Shown here in pieces: positions 17,615 through 24,976 of a stretch of 64,000 bases of DNA (its first letter is position 1; each line of letters opens with the position of its first letter). The notes below the pieces were generated by a model. It made no database searches, was not told the DNA's origin, and saw only the letters and a program-made list of their open reading frames with translations. The stretch lies in contig SZOW01000012.1 of assembly GCA_030263395.1 (NCBI GenBank), positions 30,315-94,314 on the forward strand, given 5' to 3'. Origin of the DNA: QUBU01 sp014337915 (GTDB lineage Bacteria; Pseudomonadota; Gammaproteobacteria; Steroidobacterales; GCA-2729495). The translations under genes and the position numbers were made by a program.

Positions 17615-19257
17615 TCGCTGACGGCGGCCGGGCCGCGGGCAGCGAGTGAGCGCAGGAAGCGTGCCACGAACAGCAGCGTCGTCAGCAGCAGGCCCGGGTA
17701 GCCAATCCCTGCCATCAGGTAGGGAAACAGCATGCTGCCGTCCTGTACCGTCCGCAGGTTGAAGCTCAGCAGGCCCAGCGTGATGACGGCGCCGAATACC
17801 CACATCGCCAGTAGCCACAGGCCGGTTTCCCAGCCGGAGAGCCGGCGGCCCCAGCCGGTCGCAGCCACGGGCCGCGCCGCGGCCGGCACTGGCACGCGCA
17901 GGCCGAGCGTCAGCAGGTCGTAGACCAGCAGGCCGGCCCCGATCGTAAACACCAGGCCGAATACCGGCACCAGCAGCTTGGCGAACAGCATGGCCGGCGC
18001 GACTTCGCCGCCGAACCAGTCCAGGCCCAGGGTGCGGTACACGTACACCTGCACGGTGCCGCCGATGGCAAAGGCAAAACACAGGCCCAGCATCCCGGTG
18101 AACACCAGCCAGAACGCCAGCCTGCCGGGACGCTGGTCGAATTGGCCGACACCGCGCATCAGCGGGATCGCATAGTACGCGGTGGCGATGCCGAGCATGC
18201 CGAAGGTACCGAACAGCGCCAGGTGCGCATGGCTCAGCGTCACCCAGGTGCCATGCGACCAGACGTTGGTGAGCGCGAATGTCATGGTGAAGCCGAGGAT
18301 GCCGGCACCGACCTGCTCGAGTACCACGGATCCCAGCAGGAAGGCAAAGGCCGGCATGTTCGCCAGAGGTTCCCCGTCCTGGTGGGCATCGAGGTAGAGG
18401 TGCCAGAAGCAGAAGATGAGCGGCAGCGGTTCCAGCGCGCTGAACAGCGACCCCCAGAACTGCCAGAACTCGGGCGTACCGACCCAGAAGTAGTGGTGGG
18501 CATTGCCGAGCAGCCCGGACAGCCAGACCAGCGAGATGCCCCAGAACACCGCGAAGCCGACGGACTTCACGTCCGCCCTGAACATCAGCACCAGCAGGAA
18601 GCCCACCAGCGAGATGTGGATGACCTCCCAGACGCCCTCGACCCAGTAGTGCACGACGTACCAGCGGAAATACTCCTGCAGGTCGATGCGCTCGACGAAG
18701 AACATGCCGAAGATCCACACCAGCGTCAGTGCCAGCACGCCGATGCCCAGTCCCCAATGGATCTCATTCCACTGCGAGATAGGTGGGAAGCTGCGCCAGA
18801 CGACATGGCAGAGGATGGCGAAGCCGACCAGGATGACCACGTCGACGATGCGCCCGGCCTCCAGGTACTCGAGCCCCTCCTGCAGCAGCGGCTGGCCCAG
18901 CCACCAGCCGGCGATACCCTGCTCCGCCAGCACCTGGGTCGCCACGTTCCAGAGGACCACGGCCAGCAACGCATAGAACAGGAACCTGATCAGCCCCGGC
19001 GCCGCCAGCTCGCGCTTCGACAGCAGGGGGCCAACGAACAGGATGGCACCGATGAAGCCCGACAGAACCCAGAGGATGCCGAGGTTGGTGTGCTCGGCGC
19101 GCACCACATTGAAGTTCAGCGTCCCGGCCAGCAGCGTCGGGTCGATGTGCTGCCCGGTCAGTAGCAGGCCGAATGCGGTCTGGAACAGGAACAGCACCAG
19201 CATGAGCATGAAGAAGCGCAGGCTGAGGCGCTGGGTCTGATATTCGATCCGGATCAT
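17578..19257 (-). CDS. norB: Nitric oxide reductase catalytic subunit (NorB-like, C-terminally extended)
   Basis: 559 residues of a heme-copper-oxidase-fold membrane protein. Cytochrome-c-dependent NOR ligands are all present: His56 (AEHTNLG) and His345 for heme b, His343 for heme b3 (LSHAHLALFG), and His203, His254, His255 and Glu207 for the non-heme iron (VVHYWVEGVWE, NAHHYFWVG). Glu276 (FSALEPLP) matches the second conserved glutamate. It reduces 2 NO to N2O. It continues about 100 residues further past the heme ligands than typical cNOR NorB, with extra hydrophobic segments. It overlaps the upstream cytochrome gene by four bases. Confidence 0.88.
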   Translation of the reverse strand: MIRIEYQTQRLSLRFFMLMLVLFLFQTAFGLLLTGQHIDPTLLAGTLNFNVVRAEHTNLGILWVLSGFIGAILFVGPLLSKRELAAPGLIRFLFYALLAVVLWNVATQVLAEQGIAGWWLGQPLLQEGLEYLEAGRIVDVVILVGFAILCHVVWRSFPPISQWNEIHWGLGIGVLALTLVWIFGMFFVERIDLQEYFRWYVVHYWVEGVWEVIHISLVGFLLVLMFRADVKSVGFAVFWGISLVWLSGLLGNAHHYFWVGTPEFWQFWGSLFSALEPLPLIFCFWHLYLDAHQDGEPLANMPAFAFLLGSVVLEQVGAGILGFTMTFALTNVWSHGTWVTLSHAHLALFGTFGMLGIATAYYAIPLMRGVGQFDQRPGRLAFWLVFTGMLGLCFAFAIGGTVQVYVYRTLGLDWFGGEVAPAMLFAKLLVPVFGLVFTIGAGLLVYDLLTLGLRVPVPAAARPVAATGWGRRLSGWETGLWLLAMWVFGAVITLGLLSFNLRTVQDGSMLFPYLMAGIGYPGLLLTTLLFVARFLRSLAARGPAAVSDQAVGVAASLAR

Positions 19258-20207
19258 GGCTGGCCTCCCTGCAGGCTACGGATGTAGGCGACGATGTCCG
19301 CCACCTGGCCGGCATCCAGAACGCCGGCATACGCCGGCATCACGTGCGGCACGTAGTCCTTCACCACCCTGGCATCGGGATCGACGATCGACTGCGTGAG
19401 GTAGGCGTCATCCGCGCGGGCACTGGAACCATCGGTAAAGGTCACGTCGGAGCCATAGAGCTCGCCCCAGCCGGGACCGACCAGCCGCTCCCCACTCGTC
19501 GAATGGCAGGCCATGCAGCCGGTGGACTGGGCGAGATCCGCGCCACGCTGCGTCGCCGAAGGCGGTGCGGTCGCGGTTGCCGCGGGAACTGTCGCTGCCT
19601 GCGCCGCGGGCAGCGCCGCTTTCGCGACCGCCAGCCCAGCGACCCGTGGCGTCGGTGGCCAGCCCTCGGTGTTCATCGCCGAGCTGTACTTCAGGAAGGC
19701 GATGAGCTCACGCACCTCATTGCGTGACAGCGGCAGGTTGGGCATCAGCGTCATGTGTCCACCGCGGCGCTCGACACGCTCGGCGGCGGCCGGGTACTTC
19801 TTCAGGTAGGCGTCGATCGAAGCGGCGCCCGCTTCGCCTGCCGTCGCGGCATCCCGCAGCTGCAACGCTACTGCCGTGCTGGTCGGCCAGGAACCAGCCG
19901 AAGGCAGGAAGGCCTCGAGCCAGGCCGGGCCGACCCTGCCGTAGAGCTTGGTGAGGTCCGGGGCAAAATAGGCCCCGTTGCCGACGATGGTATGGCAACC
20001 CATGCAGTTGTAGGCCTGGAACACGCGCTTGCCCTGCACGGCATCGAAACCGGCGTAGCTGACGCTGACCGGTGTCACCTGGCCACGCGAATCGAGGAAC
20101 GAGGCCACCGATAGAACGATGAAGATGGCACCCATCAGGCCGAGCACCACCAGTGCACGCCGTCGCCTGCCGCCCTCCTCGCAGGGCTCTCCGGCTGCGC
20201 AGCTCAT
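19254..20207 (-). CDS. norC: Diheme NorC-like cytochrome c subunit with CoxII-type C-terminal cytochrome domain
   Basis: 317 residues. One membrane anchor (about 18-38) is followed by a NorC-like cytochrome domain with CMGCH at 68-72 (axial Met probably Met155 in LMPNLP). An Ala/Pro linker at 190-220 leads to a second cytochrome c domain with CMACH at 231-235 and axial Met290. That second domain (RLVGPGWGELYGSDVTFTDG, IVDPDARVVKDYVPHVMPAY) reads like the C-terminal cytochrome domain fused to cytochrome oxidase subunit II. Ordinary NorC has one heme, so this is a fusion. It passes electrons to NorB. ATG/TGA overlaps on both sides show tight coupling. Confidence 0.85.
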   Translation of the reverse strand: MSCAAGEPCEEGGRRRRALVVLGLMGAIFIVLSVASFLDSRGQVTPVSVSYAGFDAVQGKRVFQAYNCMGCHTIVGNGAYFAPDLTKLYGRVGPAWLEAFLPSAGSWPTSTAVALQLRDAATAGEAGAASIDAYLKKYPAAAERVERRGGHMTLMPNLPLSRNEVRELIAFLKYSSAMNTEGWPPTPRVAGLAVAKAALPAAQAATVPAATATAPPSATQRGADLAQSTGCMACHSTSGERLVGPGWGELYGSDVTFTDGSSARADDAYLTQSIVDPDARVVKDYVPHVMPAYAGVLDAGQVADIVAYIRSLQGGQP

Positions 20208-20482
20208 GGCGCCGGCTCCCGGTCGCCTGCGGCGTCCGTATTCGCGGTAGGCGCCCGTCGCGCCCGCTCCAGCGCGTCATGCTCGAACAGCGTGCCCAGC
20301 CGCCCGAGGAAGGCGTAGAAGACATAGACCGCGAGCAGGAACCCCAGGAAGAAATAGCCGAACCACATGCCGCGTGACTCGGCCCAGTAGCCGAAATCGC
20401 GCCAGTAAGGCCAGGAGAGCGCCAGGCTCGCCGCACTGGCCAGGACAGCCAGCGCCAGACGGATCTTGCAGCTTGCAGACAT
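20204..20482 (-). CDS. Small two-helix membrane protein of the NOR operon
   Basis: 92 residues with two hydrophobic stretches (about 7-25 and 39-59, MWFGYFFLGFLLAVYVFYAFL) and a charged C-terminal tail. It is the first gene of the transcription unit, followed with four-base overlaps by norC and norB. I do not recognise the family; its size and position suggest an assembly or accessory subunit of the reductase. Confidence 0.7.
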   Translation of the reverse strand: MSASCKIRLALAVLASAASLALSWPYWRDFGYWAESRGMWFGYFFLGFLLAVYVFYAFLGRLGTLFEHDALERARRAPTANTDAAGDREPAP

Positions 20483-20560
20483 GCCGTCCTTCCCTCCCGC
20501 AGGCCCGCCGGGCCCGCAATGCCAGGAACCGGAAACTCGGCAATGATTGTCTGCTCATTT

Positions 20561-20583
20561 AACCTGTACTGCAAATGCCTCTT
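20561..20583 (-). promoter_or_regulatory. Candidate NsrR-like operator and promoter of the NOR operon
   Basis: Read on the minus strand, the first half AAGAGGCATTT matches 10 of 11 bases of the NsrR half-site AAGATGCATTT; after one base the second half CAGTACAGGTT matches 6 of 11. A weak promoter (TTGCAG, 17 bases, GACAAT) overlaps it and points at the gene starting at 20482. The consensus was recalled from E. coli; the site is a prediction. Confidence 0.35.
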
Positions 20584-20594
20584 TTAGCCGCGGC

Positions 20595-20885
20595 TCAGGC
20601 CTGCTCGCCGGCCGGTGTTGCCAGCGCCTTGCGCGCCCGCTCCTGCAGTGCCCTGTAGGAGCGCTCCCACTCGCCGCTACGCGGCGTCGTGCCGGCCAGT
20701 TGCCGCAGCACGGCCTCCAGTTCCTCGGCACGCTGCTGCAGGCGCTGCGCCTGCGCCTGCAGCTCATCGAACTCGGCGGCATAGACGAACTGCACCTGCC
20801 GGTCCTGGCAGATACCGATGCAGGGGCGTGGCCCTTCGATCTTGCCGCAGCCGATGCACTGCCAGGCATTCATGTAGGTGGTCAT
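20595..20885 (-). CDS. Cysteine-motif hypothetical protein near NOR genes
   Basis: About 96 residues from the ATG at 20885 (others at 20894 and 20873). The N-terminus carries two cysteine pairs, WQCIGCGKIEG and PCIGICQDR, that could bind zinc or an iron-sulfur cluster. It is followed by a coiled-coil helix (LQAQAQRLQQRAEELEAVLRQLA). It is probably cytosolic. It lies just upstream of the NOR operon in the same direction, separated by the presumed promoter, and may serve in NO sensing or cluster handling. Family not recognised. Confidence 0.65.
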   Translation of the reverse strand: MTTYMNAWQCIGCGKIEGPRPCIGICQDRQVQFVYAAEFDELQAQAQRLQQRAEELEAVLRQLAGTTPRSGEWERSYRALQERARKALATPAGEQA

Positions 20886-20929
20886 GGTCTGCACCCTGGC
20901 ACGGACAGCGCAGCGGATCGCGTCGCTTT

Positions 20930-20958
20930 TTGCCGGACCACCGGGATTTCCCTATCAT
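20930..20958 (+). promoter_or_regulatory. Predicted sigma70 promoter of the DnrO-like gene
   Basis: TTGCCG (20930-20935) and TATCAT (20953-20958) are spaced by 17 bases. A transcript would start near 20965, about 35 bases before the ATG at 21001, with CGAGGA as ribosome-binding site. Confidence 0.45.
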
Positions 20959-21000
20959 CCTAAGGACGCGACAACTGCCCCACAAGCCCGAGGAACCCGC

Positions 21001-21477
21001 ATGAACATCCGCAACGCTGGCCTGCTGGCTGGTGCATTGGTGTTGGCCCTCGCCACTAGCAAAGCTGGCGTCGCGGCCGACGCGCACCAGCATGCAGCCG
21101 GCGAGCACGGCGAACTGCTCCTGGATCACGGCCACAAGTGGCCTACCGATGCGCCCCTGCGCCAGGGCATGGCGGCGATCCGCGCTGCCCTTGCGGCCAG
21201 GCACGATGCCATCCACCAGGGCAGCCTGGCAGCCGCCGATTTCCAGGCGCTCGCCTCGGAACTGGAAACGCAGGTCGCCGGCATCGTCGCCAACTGCAGG
21301 CTGGAGCCTGCGGCGGACGCCAACCTGCACCTGGTCATCGCCAGGCTGCTCGCAGGCGCTGCAGCGATGCAGGGGCGCTCGGGAACCGCCCCAGCGGCGG
21401 GCGCCGTGCAGGCCATCGAGGCGGTCAATGACTACGGCCGGTATTTCGACCACCCGGGATGGCAGCCGCTGGGCTGA
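21001..21477 (+). CDS. Secreted DnrO-like protein
   Basis: 158 residues from the ATG at 21001, with a good CGAGGA site. The Sec signal (NAGLLAGALVLALATSKAGVAA) is followed by a helical domain that opens with LLLDHGHKWPTDAPLRQGM, a motif I associate with proteins called DnrO in denitrifiers; that link is from memory and tentative. Histidines near the mature N-terminus could bind metal. It is probably periplasmic. Divergent orientation to the cysteine-motif gene and NOR operon suggests a shared response to nitrogen oxides. Confidence 0.7.
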   Translation: MNIRNAGLLAGALVLALATSKAGVAADAHQHAAGEHGELLLDHGHKWPTDAPLRQGMAAIRAALAARHDAIHQGSLAAADFQALASELETQVAGIVANCRLEPAADANLHLVIARLLAGAAAMQGRSGTAPAAGAVQAIEAVNDYGRYFDHPGWQPLG

Positions 21478-21511
21478 ACCATCAGGCCAGGGCCTTGCCG
21501 GGCCGCGCCCC

Positions 21512-23032
21512 TCAGAGGTATGGCTGCAGCAGCCAGGCCGCGCCATCGCGCAGCTTGCGCCAGAGCGGCCTGGCATCCAGGTCCGCCCGTGTGAGTTCAC
21601 GCGCACCCTCGCGCCTGGCGGCAATGATGGCGTCGACCTGGCTCGCAAGGGCAGCTGAATAGCACTCGACGACGTACTCGAAGTTGAGCCGTAGTGAGCG
21701 CGGGTCCCAGTTGGCCGAACCGAGCAGCACCCAGAGACCATCGACCAGCATGAGCTTGGAATGATCGAATGGTGCACGGGTGAGCAGTACCCTGCAGCCG
21801 CCGCGCAGCACCGGCTGCAGCTGTGCCATCTGGGCCCACTGCACCAGCCGCAGGTTGCCTCTTTCGGGAATCAGGATTTCGACATCGACCCCGCGCAGGG
21901 CCGCCACCCGCAGGGCATCGATGAGGGGCGGATCCGGCAGGAAGTATGGCGTGACGATGCGGACCTGGCGGCGCGCTGCGGCCAGCGCCGCCAGCAGCGT
22001 GAGCAGCAACGCATCGCGAGTCTCGTCGGGGCCGTCGGCGATGCCACGGGCCAGCATGTCGCCGGCGGTGGCCACCGGCGGGAACCAGGCCTCGCCCGCC
22101 AGGCGCTCCCCGGTCGTGAAACGCCAGTCGAAGACGAAGGCATCCTGCAGGTGCTGCACGACGGGGCCGCGCAGCCGGAAATGGATGTCCCGGGTCGGGA
22201 ACGCGGGACGACTTGCCAGCAGGCAGGCATCGCGGATATTGAGCCCGCCGGTAAAGGCGATCATGCCATCGACCACGAGGATCTTGCGGTGGTTGCGCAG
22301 GTTCGCGTAGGGGTTGGGCAGCGGAAACCGTACCGGAAGGAAACTCGCCACGGGTACGCCACGCCGCTGCAGTTCCCCACGGATCGGTGGCCGGGAATAG
22401 CGCGCACCCAGGCCATCGATGAGCACCCGCACCTCGACACCCCGGGTCACCGCCGCCGCCAGCGCCGCCACGAAATCATCGGCGACGACGCCACGATCGA
22501 AGATGTAGGTCGCCAGCGAGATGCTGTGGCGGGCGCCCGCAATGGCCTCGAGCATGGCCGGAAAAGCCTGGTCGCCATCCAGCAGCGGCTCAATGTGGTT
22601 CCCGCCCTCGAGCGGCTCCGCGGAAATCCGGTCCGTCAACGTGACCAGCGGTTGCCAGGCGGCCGGAACCGGACTGTCGCCAGCACCACCCTGCCCCTTG
22701 CGGCTCGCGACCTGGTGTTCCGTGTGGTGCGTCCCGCGCACCTGGCGCATCCGCCCGACTGCGCGCCGGATGCGGTTGATCCCGAACAGCAGGTAGGACA
22801 CCGGGCCGAAGAGCGGCGCCAGCCAGACCAGGCCCGTCCAGCCAATCGCCGCCCGCACTTCGGTCTTGGTGAGCAGGATATGCACGGTCGCCAGGATGGC
22901 GAGCAGGAAGTGGGCCAGCCCCGCAATCAGCTCGCGCAGCAGGGTCTCGCTCAACGAGAGCCTCCGGTCCGGGATTTGCTGCTCGAGCGTCTGATTGCCA
23001 CTGCTACTGGGCTTCCTGAATAATCCGGGCAC
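21512..23032 (-). CDS. cls: Cardiolipin synthase (phospholipase D family)
   Basis: 506 residues. Two N-terminal membrane helices (about 35-85, including AHFLLAILATVHILL and GLVWLAPLFGPVSYLLFGINR) precede two PLD domains with HKD-type motifs NHRKILVVDG and DHSKLMLVDG, each followed by the expected Gly-Gly or Gly-Ser (FTGGLNIRD, LLGSANWDPRS). The enzyme joins two phosphatidylglycerols, or PG and another headgroup donor, to make cardiolipin at the inner membrane. The start may be slightly further in, as the first 28 residues are unremarkable. Confidence 0.92.
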   Translation of the reverse strand: MPGLFRKPSSSGNQTLEQQIPDRRLSLSETLLRELIAGLAHFLLAILATVHILLTKTEVRAAIGWTGLVWLAPLFGPVSYLLFGINRIRRAVGRMRQVRGTHHTEHQVASRKGQGGAGDSPVPAAWQPLVTLTDRISAEPLEGGNHIEPLLDGDQAFPAMLEAIAGARHSISLATYIFDRGVVADDFVAALAAAVTRGVEVRVLIDGLGARYSRPPIRGELQRRGVPVASFLPVRFPLPNPYANLRNHRKILVVDGMIAFTGGLNIRDACLLASRPAFPTRDIHFRLRGPVVQHLQDAFVFDWRFTTGERLAGEAWFPPVATAGDMLARGIADGPDETRDALLLTLLAALAAARRQVRIVTPYFLPDPPLIDALRVAALRGVDVEILIPERGNLRLVQWAQMAQLQPVLRGGCRVLLTRAPFDHSKLMLVDGLWVLLGSANWDPRSLRLNFEYVVECYSAALASQVDAIIAARREGARELTRADLDARPLWRKLRDGAAWLLQPYL

Positions 23033-23224
23033 CGGGGATCAGAGCCGATGATGACCACGGCGACAGCCAAAGGGAAGACTGGCCGGAAGCCACGTGGCCC
23101 TGCGATGACCGTGAACACTGTCACTACGGCGGCGATCCATTCCGTGCACGGTGACGCAGCCAGTACGGCCCGAAGGGCTACCATCTGGATCCTCGGGATC
23201 CACGAGGTCACCGGCAACCCATCC

Positions 23225-24016
23225 ATGCGCCATGCCCTGCTGACATGCACCGCGCTCCTGCTGCTCTGTACGGTTTCAGCCCGGGCAGAGACTACCGTTG
23301 AAGTGCTCGATACATTTCCTGCCGGTGACACAGTCAGGCTGGGCCCCAACCAGAGTTTCTACCTCCACCTGCGCTACCAGTCCGACCAGCCCCTGCGGAT
23401 CTGGGCGCGGCCCTTGTTCCAGGGCAGTCCGGTCGCCGCAGGCACCAACCCCTCGCGCCTCCATCCCGCAGGCTCCGGCGAAGTCCTGGGCTGGTTCTTC
23501 CTGTCCGAACAGGATGCCCAGGTGGATGAGGTGCAGATCACCGCAGGCGACGGCTCGCCCGACGGCACAGCCCTGGTGGCGAACTATCCGGTAGCAGTCA
23601 TCGGCACCCGTAATCCAGTGCCGGATACCACCGCGCCGGCCTGGCTTGGCGAACTCAGGCAGCAGGAACTGGATGCACAGCGAGCTGCCTATGAAGAGGC
23701 GATGAACACCCCGCCAGACGCCACCAGCATCCTCCTTTTCAACGGCTTCATGCTCGTGATGTTCGCCTGCGGGATCCTCGGCCTGTTTGGCCCGGCCTGG
23801 TGCATCTGGCGCTGGCAGGGTGGCTGGCGGCTCGCCGCGGCGGTACCGGGCGCGATCATGGTCTTCTTTGTACTGCGCCTGCTCGTCGACGCGGTGCGCG
23901 ATCCCACTTCGCACAATCTCTGGCCATTCGAGGTCCTGATGGTGGGCGGCCTGAGTACCGTGATCATTGCCGCGCTGCTCGTCGCCCGACGACTCCTGGG
24001 AGTATCCGCAGCATGA
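23225..24016 (+). CDS. Secreted/membrane hypothetical protein
   Basis: 263 residues from the ATG at 23225, chosen because it opens a clear signal peptide (ALLTCTALLLLCTVSARA). A beta-rich periplasmic domain follows (about 25-150: TVRLGPNQSFYLHLRYQSD, GWFFLSEQDAQVDEVQIT). Three hydrophobic segments occupy the C-terminal third (LLFNGFMLVMFACGILGLFG and beyond). No family recognised. The upstream in-frame stretch from 23048 lacks support. The stop overlaps the yceH ATG by four bases. Confidence 0.65.
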   Translation: MRHALLTCTALLLLCTVSARAETTVEVLDTFPAGDTVRLGPNQSFYLHLRYQSDQPLRIWARPLFQGSPVAAGTNPSRLHPAGSGEVLGWFFLSEQDAQVDEVQITAGDGSPDGTALVANYPVAVIGTRNPVPDTTAPAWLGELRQQELDAQRAAYEEAMNTPPDATSILLFNGFMLVMFACGILGLFGPAWCIWRWQGGWRLAAAVPGAIMVFFVLRLLVDAVRDPTSHNLWPFEVLMVGGLSTVIIAALLVARRLLGVSAA

Positions 24017-24705
24017 CGATCGTGCTCACTGCCATCGAGGCCCGCGTCATCGGCAGCCTCATGGAGAAGGAGGTGACGACGCCGGAACAGTACCCGCTGT
24101 CGCTGAATTCGCTCCTCGCCGCCTGCAACCAGAAGAGCAACCGTGATCCCGCAATGAACCTCGGCGAAGCCGAACTGCAGGCCGCGGTCGACGGCCTGAT
24201 GAAGCGTCATCTGGTCAGCGATCGTTCTGCCTATGGCGGTCGCGTACCGAAGTACAAGCAGGTCTTCTGCAATACGAGCTTCGGGCCGCTGCAGTTCACG
24301 GACCTGGAGCGCGCCATCGTCTGCGAGCTGCTGCTGCGCGGCCCGCAGAGCGCCGGCGAACTGCGCACACGCTGCCAGCGCATGACGCCAGTCCCGGAAG
24401 TCGGGCTGGTGGACGCCGCACTCGAGGCGCTCGCGATCCACGAATCCGGGCCATTCGTCGTCAGGCTGCCCCGCCGTCCGGGTGCCCGTGACCCCCGCTG
24501 GATGCACCTGCTGGGTGGTGAAGCGGCGGCAGCAGGCTCAGACAGCTCCCCGGAATCGGCGGCAGCGGACGCGGGCGCTCCCGGCATCCCGGCGGCCGCG
24601 GCGGAGCGGCCGACATTGGCCCAGCGCGTCGCGGACCTCGAAGCCGAGGTGGCGGCGCTGCGGCTGGAAGTCGCATCGCTACGCGGCAGGCAACCTCCCG
24701 ACTGA
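24013..24705 (+). CDS. yceH: YceH family protein (DUF480)
   Basis: 230 residues from the ATG at 24013, which overlaps the previous stop. The family is identified by IEARVIGSLMEKEVTTPEQYPLSLNSLLAACNQKSNRDP at the N-terminus, RVPKYKQVF, and a winged-helix pair (LLLRGPQSAGELRTRCQRM). The C-terminal coiled coil (RVADLEAEVAALRLEVASL) is also typical. The molecular role is unknown; the fold suggests nucleic-acid or protein binding in the cytosol. The C-terminal linker is alanine/serine-rich. Confidence 0.93.
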   Translation: MTIVLTAIEARVIGSLMEKEVTTPEQYPLSLNSLLAACNQKSNRDPAMNLGEAELQAAVDGLMKRHLVSDRSAYGGRVPKYKQVFCNTSFGPLQFTDLERAIVCELLLRGPQSAGELRTRCQRMTPVPEVGLVDAALEALAIHESGPFVVRLPRRPGARDPRWMHLLGGEAAAAGSDSSPESAAADAGAPGIPAAAAERPTLAQRVADLEAEVAALRLEVASLRGRQPPD

Positions 24706-24976
24706 CGGCGGCGCGTCGCAAGGCCGGTTTGGCGAACAGGTCACGTTCGAGAATGGCGCCGGCACTTCCGCCGACATCGATTTCAGCTTCCACGGCTGGA
24801 TCCTGGGACCCGCCCGTGACCCGAACCTGAACAGCACCCTGCAGATTCTGGTGGACGGCTACATCGCGGTGCTCGATCCGTCCGTGGGCACTACGGCCAG
24901 CAGTGCCTCGCGCGGGACCGCGGTGAAATCATCGCTGGCCTGCGCGCCGGGCCAGCACCCGGTCAGGGTCGGCTGA
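24706..24976 (+). pseudogene. Orphan coding-like fragment after yceH
   Basis: One plus-strand frame through this stretch, ending at a TGA at about 24974-24976, reads like the end of a secreted or beta-rich protein (FGEQVTFENGAGTSADIDF, TLQILVDGYIAVLDPS, SSLACAPGQHPVRVG). No start codon or ribosome-binding site fits, and upstream the same frame runs into yceH out of register. It is best explained as a truncated remnant. It is not a gene I can name. Confidence 0.3.
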
